NCBI RefSeq assembly: GCF_002338065.1
Contig: NZ_DDHJ01000015.1
Location: 632,273 to 696,272 of the forward strand
Direction: 5' to 3'
From: Pseudomonas sp. UBA1879
Lineage (GTDB): Bacteria; Pseudomonadota; Gammaproteobacteria; Pseudomonadales; Pseudomonadaceae
Length of the DNA: 64,000 nt
Position 1 is the stretch's first letter. Each line of letters begins with the position of its first letter. Of this stretch, positions 18,011 through 26,819 are shown in pieces. The position numbers were made by a program, and so were the translations under genes. Under the pieces are notes generated by a model that saw nothing but the letters and a program-made list of their open reading frames with translations, ran no database searches and was not told the origin of the DNA.

Positions 18011-18451
18011 TCAATGGGTGATGATGGAAATCTTGCCGTTACGCTCGATGATGGCGAACTTGATCTGTTCCACCCGCTCCACGCCCTGGCCTAACCGCGC
18101 GGCTTGCATGATGTCGTCCTCTTCGACCCGTGCTTCGTGCATACGATGCCGCAAATACTGGCCGTTCTCGACAATGATCGTCGGGCCCCCATCGATCAGT
18201 TTTCCGATGCGCTTCGAGCGGCGCTTGAGCAGCGAAAACCCGACGTCGATGGACAGCAGCGTGACGATCACCAAGACCGCGTTGGTCACTGAAAAATCAT
18301 CACCGAGCAGCGCCTGTTGGGTGGCCTCGCCGATGATCAGCAACAACACGAAGTCGAATGACGTCAGCTCCCCCAGCGCGCGACGGCCCGACACCCGAAA
18401 CAGCACCATCAATGCGATGTAAATCGCTCCTGCCCGCAAAACTGCATCCAT
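18011..18451 (-). CDS. DUF421 / YetF-type membrane protein
   Basis: 146 aa. Two or three hydrophobic helices at the N-terminus (LRAGAIYIALMVLFRVSG, LTSFDFVLLLIIGEATQQ, TNAVLVIVTLLSIDVGFSLL) are followed by a soluble domain with IIVENGQYL and MHEARVEEDDIMQAAR, which is the YetF/DUF421 pattern. The biochemical role of this family is not established. The gene lies 7 bp downstream of the next membrane-protein gene on the same strand, so the two form an operon. Confidence 0.85.
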   Translation of the reverse strand: MDAVLRAGAIYIALMVLFRVSGRRALGELTSFDFVLLLIIGEATQQALLGDDFSVTNAVLVIVTLLSIDVGFSLLKRRSKRIGKLIDGGPTIIVENGQYLRHRMHEARVEEDDIMQAARLGQGVERVEQIKFAIIERNGKISIITH

Positions 18452-18458
18452 GTCGCAC

Positions 18459-18968
18459 CTATGGGTAAATGAATTGAGTCAACGACACTGACCCGCCGCC
18501 TTCGATGCCGATCTGGCTGTTGACGAGCCCCAGGCCTTCGCTGCGCCAGGCCAGATACAACGCGCTTTCACCCTGGGCATCGCCCATCAGGGTCAGGCGC
18601 AATCCTTGCCGCGTGCCAGCGGAAGCAATGGGTTGGGGTTGCATCGAGTCGACGCTGAACCCTTCGAGCATGGCGCTGCTGATCACCAGCACGTGCGGCA
18701 TTCCGGGCGCGCCGCGGCTGTGAATCACCATACTGTTGACCCCGCCGCTGCGGTGAAAACGCTCGTATTCCACGACGAGGTCCTGACGTTGTGAGGTGAC
18801 GCTGACCGTGCTCAGCCACCCATGGGAAAACAGGCCGCAAAGCGTCAGCGCCACGATGGCGATCAGCGCGTACCAGCCTACGCGTTCGAACCGCCAGATG
18901 CGTCGTTGAAGCCCGATGTCTTCCTCGACCGGATACTGTCGATCCCGCATTTCATGCCCATGGCTCAT
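18459..18968 (-). CDS. Hypothetical inner-membrane protein
   Basis: 169 aa with one transmembrane helix (about residues 31-50, GWYALIAIVALTLCGLFSHG) after a charged cytoplasmic start. A periplasmic domain follows, predicted mostly beta, with VVEYERFHRSGG and a Gly-rich end GGSVSLTQFIYP. It is the first gene of a two-gene operon with the DUF421 gene. I recognise no enzymatic motif. In-frame ATG codons a few residues downstream leave the exact start open. Confidence 0.75.
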   Translation of the reverse strand: MSHGHEMRDRQYPVEEDIGLQRRIWRFERVGWYALIAIVALTLCGLFSHGWLSTVSVTSQRQDLVVEYERFHRSGGVNSMVIHSRGAPGMPHVLVISSAMLEGFSVDSMQPQPIASAGTRQGLRLTLMGDAQGESALYLAWRSEGLGLVNSQIGIEGGGSVSLTQFIYP

Positions 18969-19234
18969 CGCTGCAACATCCCGAGGCTTCCTTCATTCAC
19001 GCGCCGATGCCACGCAGGCCAAGACGTCCGTCCACTACAGAAGCCGCTTTTGCGACGAAAGTTCATTTCCCCGCAGGCGGCCTTATCGCTGGGCGAAGAC
19101 CGGTGAGTCACAGGGTTGAACTAACGCCACGCCGTAAGGATCACTTTATACGCGTGCCCGTGCGCAATGCCTGTGTTCGCGAGCCCTCTGGCTTGCGGCA
19201 TCGGTACAGGTCGTTGAACGACAAGGAGCTCCCC

Positions 19235-19663
19235 GTGACCGACACTGCCTACATCCCCTACCGCCGCCAACCCGGCCCGCTCCATGCGATTCTGCTGGCG
19301 GGGACCGTTCCTCTGTTTCTTGGCGGCCTGCTGAGCGACATCGCCTACTACAACAGCTACCTGATCCAGTGGAGCAATTTCGCGTCCTGGCTGATCGCCG
19401 GAGGCATGCTCTTTGGTGGCCTGGCGTTGATCTTCGCGGTGGTCAATCTGGTCCGGGCGGAGCGTAAAGCCGGTCGCCCGGTAGTGTATTTTCTGCTCTT
19501 GCTGCTGACCTGGGCGCTGGGGTGGATCAATTCGTTCGAACACGCCAAGGACGCCTGGGCCGTGATGCCATCGGGGTTGATTCTGTCGGTGATCGTGACC
19601 GTGCTGAGCGTCATCTGCGCCTGGATCGGTCTGACCAACCTTCGCTCGGGAGACGCACAATGA
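19235..19663 (+). CDS. DUF2231-type inner-membrane protein
   Basis: 142 aa, GTG start at 19235 with AAGGAG 7 bases upstream. Four hydrophobic helices are visible: AILLAGTVPLFLGGLLSDIAYY, FASWLIAGGMLFGGLALIFAVVNLV, VVYFLLLLLTWALGWINSFEH and GLILSVIVTVLSVICAWIGL. The pattern fits DUF2231 membrane proteins, which often accompany periplasmic dehydrogenases. Its stop overlaps the start of the downstream lipoprotein dehydrogenase gene (ATGA), so translation is coupled. It may be a membrane partner or electron-transfer component; that is inference. Confidence 0.85.
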   Translation: MTDTAYIPYRRQPGPLHAILLAGTVPLFLGGLLSDIAYYNSYLIQWSNFASWLIAGGMLFGGLALIFAVVNLVRAERKAGRPVVYFLLLLLTWALGWINSFEHAKDAWAVMPSGLILSVIVTVLSVICAWIGLTNLRSGDAQ

Positions 19664-20955
19664 GACCTGTCTACGCACTGACCGCGCTGTCCATGGCCCT
19701 GCTGCTGAGCGCCTGCGGCGCCGGAAAAGACAACCCGCAAGCCCACGGCGCGGACCCTAAACTGCCTCAGTCTGAGCGCGGTCTGCTGCCCAGCATGAAA
19801 ATCGCCGAACCCGTGGCATGGGGCGACCAGAAACCCAAAGTGCCCGAGGGCTACAGCATCTCGGCGATTGCCACTGACTTGAAGGTCCCTCGTCAGACGC
19901 TGGTATTGCCCAACGGCGATATCCTGATCGCCGAGGGCAAAGGCGGCACCGACGCGCCGAAGCTTAAACCCAAGGACGTCATCGCCAGTTACATCAAGGC
20001 CGAAGGCAATACCAAGGTCAAAGGCGGTAACCGCTTGACCCTGCTGCGCGACGCCGATGGCGACGGCAAATACGAACTGAAAACCGTGTTCGCGGAAAAC
20101 CTCAATGCGCCCTACGGCCTGGCCTACGCCAACGGCAAACTCTACGTCGCCAATCAGGATTCGCTGGTGCGTTTCGATTACACCGACGGCCAGACCAGGG
20201 CCAGCGGCGAACCGGTGACCCTTACCGAGCTGCCGGCGAAGATCAACCATCACTGGACCAAATCCCTGGCCATCACCCCAGACGGCAACACGCTGTACGT
20301 GGGCATCGGCTCCAACAGCAACGTCACCGAACGCGGCATGGAGGTCGAACTGGACCGCGCGCAGATCTGGCAGATCGACGCCAAGACCGGCGCGCACAAA
20401 CCCTACGCCACCGGCACCCGCAACCCGACGTCGCTGAAGATTCAGCCGGGCACCGGTGTACTGTGGGCAGTGGCCAACGAGCGGGACGAACTGGGCGAAG
20501 ACTTAGTGCCGGATTACCTGACGTCGATCCGCGAAGGCGCGTTCTACGGCTGGCCCTACAGCTATTGGGGCCAGAACGTCGACACCCGCGCGCAACCGCA
20601 AGACCCGAAAAAGGTCGCGCTGGCGGTCAAGCCGGATTACAGCCTGGGTTCTCACGTCGCAGCGCTGGGTCTGGATTTCTCGATCCCGGCCATGGGTGAC
20701 AAATTCGCCGACGGCGTGTTCGTCGGTGAACACGGCAGCTGGAACCGTGAAAATCCAGTGGGCTACAAGGTGGTGTTCGTGCCGTTCAGCAACGGCAAGC
20801 CTTCCGGTGAGCCGGTTGATTTCGCCACCGGTTTCCGGGATGACGACGGCAAGACCCGCGGGCGTCCAGTCGGTGTCACGGTAGATCCTCGTGGTGGGGT
20901 GATCATCGCCGACGACCTGTCGAATACGGTCTGGCGTGTGACCCGCAATCGCTGA
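19660..20955 (+). CDS. Lipoprotein PQQ-type sugar (sorbosone) dehydrogenase
   Basis: 431-aa beta-propeller protein of the soluble aldose / sorbosone dehydrogenase family, which oxidises sugars with PQQ. A lipoprotein signal is clear: ALTALSMALLLSAC, Cys at about residue 20. Propeller motifs include LPNGDILIAEGKGG, GLAYANGKLYVANQDSLVRF, GNTLYVGIGSNSNVTERG, ATGTRNPTSLKIQPGTGVLWAVANERDELGEDLVPDYL and GAFYGWPYSYWG. The end matches the family pattern GRPVGVTVDPRGGVIIADDLSNTVWRV. The gene overlaps the DUF2231 gene by 4 bp and is followed by a terminator. Confidence 0.9.
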   Translation: MRPVYALTALSMALLLSACGAGKDNPQAHGADPKLPQSERGLLPSMKIAEPVAWGDQKPKVPEGYSISAIATDLKVPRQTLVLPNGDILIAEGKGGTDAPKLKPKDVIASYIKAEGNTKVKGGNRLTLLRDADGDGKYELKTVFAENLNAPYGLAYANGKLYVANQDSLVRFDYTDGQTRASGEPVTLTELPAKINHHWTKSLAITPDGNTLYVGIGSNSNVTERGMEVELDRAQIWQIDAKTGAHKPYATGTRNPTSLKIQPGTGVLWAVANERDELGEDLVPDYLTSIREGAFYGWPYSYWGQNVDTRAQPQDPKKVALAVKPDYSLGSHVAALGLDFSIPAMGDKFADGVFVGEHGSWNRENPVGYKVVFVPFSNGKPSGEPVDFATGFRDDDGKTRGRPVGVTVDPRGGVIIADDLSNTVWRVTRNR

Positions 20956-20967
20956 AGCAACCTCAGA

Positions 20968-20998
20968 GGGAGGCCGTGGACAGCGGCCTCCCGTTTTC
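20968..20998 (+). terminator. Terminator after the sugar dehydrogenase
   Basis: A perfect 9-bp stem, GGGAGGCCG (20968-20976) and CGGCCTCCC (20984-20992), with a 7-base loop is followed by GTTTTCC. The T run is short but the stem is very stable. Confidence 0.8.
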
Positions 20999-21180
20999 CT
21001 CTCTCTTCGGCGTCCGGCCACCTGACGCTGCCTGCATCCCCCCCTCCCTCTTCGTCATAGCGGCCTGCGCCATGTGCCCTCTGTCTACGTACTACTACGA
21101 GCAGCCAATGCATTGAATGCTGGTTATCATCGACACCCATCGTGCCGACGATCCCAACAACAAACATCCGGTGCTGACCC

Positions 21181-22860
21181 ATGACGCTCTCTATCCGTAG
21201 CAAAGTCGTTCTGCTTTGCGTCGCCCCCGCTTTATTGCTTGCCGCGCTGATCACAGGTCTGGCCGTGATGCTGCTGCAGAAAACCGCCGACGACCAAATC
21301 AACGACACCCGCAGCACCCTGATCAGCAGCCGCCAGAACGCCCTGGAACATTCGGTGCAGGTCGCGCAAAGCGCTATCGCCTCCCTTTACGACGCCTCGG
21401 CTCCCGGCGATCTGGCTGCCCGGGACAAGGCCGTCAGCATCCTCAAACAGTTGCGTTACGGCACCGACGGTTATTACTTCGGTTACGACGCCAACAGCGT
21501 GCGGGTGTTCTGGGCCGACAAAGACGTCAAGATTGGCGAAAACTTCAGCAACTTCCGCGACCCCGACGGCGTGTTCGTGATCAACGAACTGGTGCGCGTG
21601 GCCAGGGACGGGTCGCATTTCCAGCGGTATCGCTTTCCGGTGCCGAACAGCGACAGGATCGTGCCCAAGATCGGCTACGCCCTGTACCTGGAAAAATGGA
21701 ACCTGATGATTGGTACCGCCGTGAACATGGACGACATCGACGCGCAGGTGGCCCAGGTGAGTGAAGAACTCAAGGGACGGCGCGCCGACCTGGTGTGGCA
21801 GATTCTCGCCCTGAGCATCGTCGCCTCGATCCTCTTGGCGCTGCTGGCCGCCTTTCAGGTGAAACGGCTGTTCCGGCCGCTGCTGCAACTGCGCCTGCAA
21901 TTGGAGAACATTGCCTCCGGCGACGGCGACCTCACCCATCGCCTGCCGATCGCGCGGCAGGATGAACTGGGGCAGCTGGCGTTTGCCTTCAACCGTTTCG
22001 TGGAGAAGATTCACGGCCTGATCGGCAACGTCGCCGGGATGACCCTGCGCCTGAACGGTCTGGTCGCCGGCGTGACCGACCAGGCGCAACGCTCGGAACG
22101 GGCCATGGACGTGCAGCGTCAGGAAACCGATCAGGTCGCGGCGGCGATCAACGAAATGAGTGCGGCGGCGCTGCAAGTGGCGCAAAACGCCCAGGAAGCG
22201 GCGCGGGCGGCCAACCAGGCGCAACAGGAAGGCGCCTCTGCGGGGCAGATCGTCAGCGCCAGCGTCGAGAGCATCCATGGGCTGGTGGACAATCTGCAGG
22301 TCAGCGGCACGTCCCTGAGCCAATTGCAGACGGAAGTGGACGCTATTGCCGGGGTCCTCGGGGTGATTCGCGCCATCGCCGAACAGACCAACCTGTTGGC
22401 CCTCAATGCCGCCATCGAAGCGGCCCGCGCGGGGGAAGCGGGCCGGGGTTTCGCCGTGGTTGCCGATGAAGTCCGGGCGTTGGCCAGCCGCACGCAGGAA
22501 AGCACCAAGGAAATCCATGGCATGATCGGTCGCCTGGAAGCGGGCACGGTCAACACCGTCAGCGCCATGAAGCACTCTAGCGACGCTGGCAACCAGACCC
22601 GCGAACGGGCGTCCCGGGCGACCTCATCGCTGGACGCCATCAGCGCGCTGATCTCGACGATCAATGCCATGAACGCCCAGATTGCCAGCGCCGCCGAAGA
22701 ACAGACCGCCGTCTCCGAAGAGATCAACCGCAGCGTTCAGCAAATTGCCTCTTCCATCGAGACCGTCGCGCAAGACACCCAGCACGGTGCCCACACCGCC
22801 CGCGAACTGTCGATACTCAGCCAGGAACTGACCGCAGCGATCCGACAGTTCAAGGTCTGA
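21181..22860 (+). CDS. Methyl-accepting chemotaxis protein with a Cache sensor
   Basis: Transmembrane chemoreceptor of 559 aa. The first helix is at about residues 10-32 (VVLLCVAPALLLAALITGLAVMLL). A periplasmic single-Cache-type domain (about 35-195) has the family motif GTDGYYFGYDANSVRVFW. The second helix (about 202-222) is followed by HAMP and a long coiled-coil signalling domain. The kinase-binding tip AIEAARAGEAGRGFAVVADEVRALA is intact. The C-terminus ends in a plain helix without a CheR/CheB-tethering pentapeptide. The ligand is unknown; similar Cache receptors sense small organic acids. A hairpin follows the gene. Confidence 0.93.
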   Translation: MTLSIRSKVVLLCVAPALLLAALITGLAVMLLQKTADDQINDTRSTLISSRQNALEHSVQVAQSAIASLYDASAPGDLAARDKAVSILKQLRYGTDGYYFGYDANSVRVFWADKDVKIGENFSNFRDPDGVFVINELVRVARDGSHFQRYRFPVPNSDRIVPKIGYALYLEKWNLMIGTAVNMDDIDAQVAQVSEELKGRRADLVWQILALSIVASILLALLAAFQVKRLFRPLLQLRLQLENIASGDGDLTHRLPIARQDELGQLAFAFNRFVEKIHGLIGNVAGMTLRLNGLVAGVTDQAQRSERAMDVQRQETDQVAAAINEMSAAALQVAQNAQEAARAANQAQQEGASAGQIVSASVESIHGLVDNLQVSGTSLSQLQTEVDAIAGVLGVIRAIAEQTNLLALNAAIEAARAGEAGRGFAVVADEVRALASRTQESTKEIHGMIGRLEAGTVNTVSAMKHSSDAGNQTRERASRATSSLDAISALISTINAMNAQIASAAEEQTAVSEEINRSVQQIASSIETVAQDTQHGAHTARELSILSQELTAAIRQFKV

Positions 22861-22881
22861 GCCCGCGTGACAGACCCAGGT

Positions 22882-22916
22882 TTTGCATCGGCCATCTGCC
22901 AGAGGCCTGATGCAAA
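22882..22916. terminator. Long hairpin after the chemoreceptor gene
   Basis: Inverted repeat TTTGCATCGGCC (22882-22893) and GGCCTGATGCAAA (22904-22916) with one bulged T and a 10-base loop, 22 bp after the stop codon. It lacks a long T run but is positioned as a transcript end. Confidence 0.6.
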
Positions 22917-23204
22917 CCCTCCAGGGGCATGCCGCGCCCGATGCCTGCTGCGCCACTGTAGATCGGTGGCGCGAATGCATTCGCGAGAGCGAGTCACGCG
23001 ACCCACTTCCCGATTCAGGTCTACCGGCGCTCTCGCCTCCGAATGAAATCTCCGTCCGATAATCGCCCAACTTCGACGCTGCAGACCCCCACCCCTGCGC
23101 ACTTTATGGTGTGATGCGCCGGTCGCTTACACGTGGCCGCGCAGTTGAAGATGACGGATTCATGCCCCTTCCTGACGCTGCCCTTTCAGAACGAGGAGCT
23201 GTCC

Positions 23205-23900
23205 GTGATTGACAAGACATTCGCATCCATCGCCGCTGCGGTGGAAGGCATACAGGACGGCGCGGTGATCATGGTCGGGGGCTTCGGCAGCGCCGGGATG
23301 CCCTCCGAATTGATCGACGGCGTCATCGCCACGGGTGCGCGGGACCTGACCATCATCAGCAACAATGCGGGCAACGGCGACCACGGCCTGGCCGCGCTGC
23401 TCAAAGCGGGCAGCGTGCGCAAGGTCGTTTGTTCCTTCCCGCGCCAGTCGGACTCGTACGTGTTCGACGAGTTGTACCGCGCTGGCAAAGTCGAGCTGGA
23501 AGTGGTGCCCCAAGGCAATCTGGCCGAACGCATTCGCGCCGCGGGTTCGGGCATCGGCGCGTTCTACTCGCCCACGGGTTTCGGCACGTTGCTGGCCGAA
23601 GGCAAGGAAACCCGCGTCATCGATGGCCGGGACTACGTGCTGGAAATGCCGCTGCACGCCGACATCGCCCTGATCAAAGCGCACAAGGGCGACCGCTGGG
23701 GCAACCTGGTGTATCGCAAGGCTGCGCGCAACTTCGGGCCGATCATGGCCATGGCGGCAAAAGTCGCCATCGCTCAGGTCGATGAGATCGTGGAATTGGG
23801 CCAACTGGACCCGGAGCACATCATTACCCCCGGCATTTTCGTCCAGCGTGTGGTCGCCATTGCGCGCCACATCGCTACCCCTTCCGCCCACGCTGTCTGA
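23205..23900 (+). CDS. pcaI: 3-oxoadipate CoA-transferase subunit A
   Basis: 231 aa, the standard PcaI length. GTG 23205 is preceded by CGAGGAG about 8 bases upstream. It carries VGGFGSAGMPSELIDG (CoA-transferase family I alpha motif), NNAGNGDHGLAALL, SFPRQSDSYVFDELY and DPEHIITPGIFVQRVV, very close to what I recall of Pseudomonas PcaI. With PcaJ it transfers CoA from succinyl-CoA to 3-oxoadipate in the protocatechuate branch of the beta-ketoadipate pathway. The pair stands alone here: no pcaF, pcaB, pcaD or pcaR adjoins it. A related acetoacetate CoA-transferase is less likely. Confidence 0.9.
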   Translation: MIDKTFASIAAAVEGIQDGAVIMVGGFGSAGMPSELIDGVIATGARDLTIISNNAGNGDHGLAALLKAGSVRKVVCSFPRQSDSYVFDELYRAGKVELEVVPQGNLAERIRAAGSGIGAFYSPTGFGTLLAEGKETRVIDGRDYVLEMPLHADIALIKAHKGDRWGNLVYRKAARNFGPIMAMAAKVAIAQVDEIVELGQLDPEHIITPGIFVQRVVAIARHIATPSAHAV

Positions 23901-23908
23901 GGCTCGCC

Positions 23909-24550
23909 ATGACTGTCACTGAAAAACTGTCGCGCAACGACATGGCCCAACGCGTGGCCGCCGACATTCCCGAAGGCGCTTACGTCAACCTCGGCATCGG
24001 CCTGCCGACGCTGGTGGCCAATTACCTGGGCGAAAAGGAAGTCTTCCTGCACAGTGAAAACGGCATTCTGGGCATGGGGCCCTCGCCTGAGCGCGGCGCC
24101 GAAGACGACGACCTGATCAACGCTGGCAAACAGCACGTGACCCTGTTGAGCGGCGGCGCGTTCTTCCACCACGCCGATTCCTTTTCCATGATGCGTGGTG
24201 GGCACATCGACATTGCTGTACTGGGTGCCTTTCAGGTGTCGATGAGCGGCGATCTCGCCAACTGGCACACCGGCGCGGAGGGCTCGATTCCTGCTGTGGG
24301 TGGCGCGATGGACCTGGCCACCGGCGCGCGCCAGGTGTTCGTGATGATGGACCACCTGACCAAAACCGGCGAAAGCAAGCTCGTCGAACGCTGCAGTTAC
24401 CCGCTCACCGGCATCGGCTGCGTCACCCGGATCTACACGGATCTGGCCATTCTGGACGTCACCGAACAGGGCCTGCGCGTGCGGGAAATTGTGGCGGACC
24501 TCAGTTTCGAGGAGCTGCAACGGCTGAGCGGCGTGCCGCTGTTGCAGTAA
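23909..24550 (+). CDS. pcaJ: 3-oxoadipate CoA-transferase subunit B
   Basis: 213 aa beta subunit. The catalytic glutamate of the family is present in SENGILGMGP (Glu at about residue 50), and GGAMDLATGARQVFVMMDH is the other family signature. It lies 8 bp downstream of pcaI and is certainly co-transcribed with it. The product of the reaction, 3-oxoadipyl-CoA, would be cleaved by a PcaF thiolase encoded elsewhere. The 233 bp after it, up to the convergent dehydratase gene, show no gene. Confidence 0.9.
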   Translation: MTVTEKLSRNDMAQRVAADIPEGAYVNLGIGLPTLVANYLGEKEVFLHSENGILGMGPSPERGAEDDDLINAGKQHVTLLSGGAFFHHADSFSMMRGGHIDIAVLGAFQVSMSGDLANWHTGAEGSIPAVGGAMDLATGARQVFVMMDHLTKTGESKLVERCSYPLTGIGCVTRIYTDLAILDVTEQGLRVREIVADLSFEELQRLSGVPLLQ

Positions 24551-24783
24551 AGGTCCCGAACACCGCCTGCCCGAGGTCAGCCGCGATTAACCGCTGCCCC
24601 TGCAGTATGTCCGCAACCTGGCTGGCGGGTGCGGCCGTGGAAATGGACCAGGGTGTCGCCCCGGCCGGACGGCTTCGAGACATGGATCGAGGTGCCCGCC
24701 TGAAACAGAGGCGGCGCCGGTCGAGGATCGGCCCGCACTGTCTACCGCAGCGTGCACCTCCCGCGCGCTTCAGGCGTGAACCG

Positions 24784-25743
24784 TCACTGACTCAGCACCG
24801 TGGCGTACACCCCTCGATCCACATTGCCACCGGACAAAATCACGCCGACCCGTTTGCCTGCCATCGCCACGCGCTCCTGCATCAAGGCTGCCAAGGCCGC
24901 GGCCCCGGCGCCCTCTGCGAGGTTATGCGTATCGGCGTAATAAATCCGCATCGCTTCGGCGATCTCGGCGTCGCTGACGGAGACGATGCGTGCAGCGCCT
25001 TTGGCGTAGACGTCAAAGGCCTCAGGCACCGGCTTGCGCACCGCCAGGCCGTCGGCAAAGGTGCTGGCGGATGCGGTTTCGCGCAAAACGCCCGCTTCGA
25101 AGGACTGCTTCGCCGCGTCCGCTTCGGTGGAGACCACGCCGACCACCTCGGTCTTCAGCCCCAGCGCGTCACGCGCGGCAATCACCCCGCAAATCCCCGA
25201 GCCGCAGCCGATCGGCACGTACACCGTGTGCAGATCCGACGCCGCGGTGAACAGCTCCAGCGCATAACTGGCGACACCCCTGACCAGTTCCGGATGGAAC
25301 GCGGGCACCAGAAACAGGCCCTGTACCCGCGCCAGGCGAATCGCTTCTTCGCGGGCCTCGTCGAAATCCTCGCCGAACTCGATGAGCTCACCGCCGAAAC
25401 CGGCCATGGCCCTGTTCTTCTCGACCGAATTGCCCTTCGGCACCACGATCACCGCGCGAATGCCCAGCGCCTGCGCCGCCATCGCCACGCTTTGTCCGTG
25501 ATTACCGCGGGTGGCCGCGATAACCCCGGTGGTGGTCGGCGCCGTCCGTTTCAGCCAGGCCATGTAAGTGATGCCGCCGCGCACCTTGAACGCGCCCGTT
25601 GGGGTGTGGTTCTCGTGTTTGACCCACACCGTGCAGCCCAGGCGCTGTGCCAACAACGGCCAGACGAATTGGGGCGTCGGGGGCATGACCTGGTATACCT
25701 GGCGGGCGGCAGCTTCAAGGTCTTCACGGGTGAATCCGGGCAT
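24784..25743 (-). CDS. PLP-dependent threonine/serine dehydratase-like enzyme
   Basis: 319-aa fold-type II PLP enzyme. The Schiff-base lysine is in GAFKVRGG (about Lys53). ATRGNHGQSVAMAAQ is the substrate/PLP loop, GCGSGICGV the phosphate-binding glycine loop, and SGGNVD the C-terminal motif. There is no regulatory ACT domain, so it resembles catabolic threonine dehydratase rather than biosynthetic IlvA. The start is 92 bp from a divergent AraC-family gene, which is the probable regulator. Hydroxyaspartate dehydratase or serine racemase activity is possible in this family. Confidence 0.85.
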   Translation of the reverse strand: MPGFTREDLEAAARQVYQVMPPTPQFVWPLLAQRLGCTVWVKHENHTPTGAFKVRGGITYMAWLKRTAPTTTGVIAATRGNHGQSVAMAAQALGIRAVIVVPKGNSVEKNRAMAGFGGELIEFGEDFDEAREEAIRLARVQGLFLVPAFHPELVRGVASYALELFTAASDLHTVYVPIGCGSGICGVIAARDALGLKTEVVGVVSTEADAAKQSFEAGVLRETASASTFADGLAVRKPVPEAFDVYAKGAARIVSVSDAEIAEAMRIYYADTHNLAEGAGAAALAALMQERVAMAGKRVGVILSGGNVDRGVYATVLSQ

Positions 25744-25835
25744 GGCAGTCTCCTGTTTTTTGCCCAGTCTGAATGTCGGTTCAGGGACCTGGCTTTCAAA
25801 AAAACCACCTGACCTTCATCAAAACGCTGAGTAAG

Positions 25836-26642
25836 ATGACGCCCATGAGCATTCGCCATCAGCCCCCTTCACCGCCTTCCAGCGACCCGGTTCGACGCGC
25901 CGAAGCCGGGCCGTGGCTGATCGAGCTGTTGCCGGCCAGCGCCTACGAAGCGCGCTACGTGGCGACGCACGCGTCGGTCGGGTTTGCTTTCGACAGCCAG
26001 CGCGGCGTGCACGCCATCGCCAGCGATCGGGTGCGCCCGTTCGACGCTGTGCCCAATGGCCTGGCCTTTGTGCCAGCAGGCTGTGACGTGTACTCGCAGT
26101 CCGCTTCAGGTGGCGAATATTTGCGGGTGCTGCGCCACGACGGCTGGGCGCTTGACCCCGATTGCCCGTTCAATAACCGGATCGATCCGCACGCCATTCG
26201 GCTCGCCCGGCGCATGCGCAATGCCCTGCTGAAACCTTCGCCCGACGATGACTGGGAGCGTTGGGCCATGACCTTGGCCGACCGTGTCTCGGCCGACCCC
26301 GAGATCATCCGCCCCGGTGCAGGCTCGCTCACGCCGCGACGGTTGCGGCGTCTTGACGAGTACATCGACGCCGGGTTGAGCGAGCCCATCAGCGTTCAAA
26401 CGATGGCGGCGTTACTCGACCTGTCCGAGGGCTTTTTCATGCGTGCCTTCACCCACGCCACGGGGGTCAGTCCTCATCGCTACCTGATCGACCGCCGCAT
26501 CGCTCGCGCCCGTACCTTGCTGCGTGACACAGCGCTGCGGCTGGCAGACATCGCACAAGCGTGCGGGTTTTCGTCTCAGGCGCACATGACTGCGACCTTC
26601 ACTCAACGCCTGGGGATCAGCCCGGGCGCTTTCAGACGCTGA
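25836..26642 (+). CDS. AraC-family transcriptional regulator
   Basis: 268 aa from ATG 25836 (ATG 25845 is nearly as good; neither has a strong ribosome binding site). The N-terminal half is a cupin-like sensor without a clear ligand signature. The C-terminal ~100 residues hold two helix-turn-helix units: ISVQTMAALLDLSEGFFMRAFTHATGVSPHRYLIDRRIARARTLL and LADIAQACGFSSQAHMTATFTQRLGISPGAFRR, the AraC consensus. It is divergent from the threonine-dehydratase-like gene and likely controls it. Confidence 0.88.
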   Translation: MTPMSIRHQPPSPPSSDPVRRAEAGPWLIELLPASAYEARYVATHASVGFAFDSQRGVHAIASDRVRPFDAVPNGLAFVPAGCDVYSQSASGGEYLRVLRHDGWALDPDCPFNNRIDPHAIRLARRMRNALLKPSPDDDWERWAMTLADRVSADPEIIRPGAGSLTPRRLRRLDEYIDAGLSEPISVQTMAALLDLSEGFFMRAFTHATGVSPHRYLIDRRIARARTLLRDTALRLADIAQACGFSSQAHMTATFTQRLGISPGAFRR

Positions 26643-26819
26643 AACGCGGCGTCGGCGCGATCAAGAACAAGCCGGCCTCGCGGAAGGTTTACTTCTTCCA
26701 GGATGCGAAGCGGCTGGAAGGGAGTTGATGAGCGACTAGAGCTGCCCCGCCTCATTCCGGTGCACGATTGAACGATGCCGCTGTCCATCCGATAAGTGTT
26801 CTGCACATGAGGATCTGAC

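Noticed and set aside
24607..25812. 401-aa plus-strand frame across the threonine dehydratase gene
   Set aside because: Antisense of the dehydratase; no start signal and no recognisable domain.
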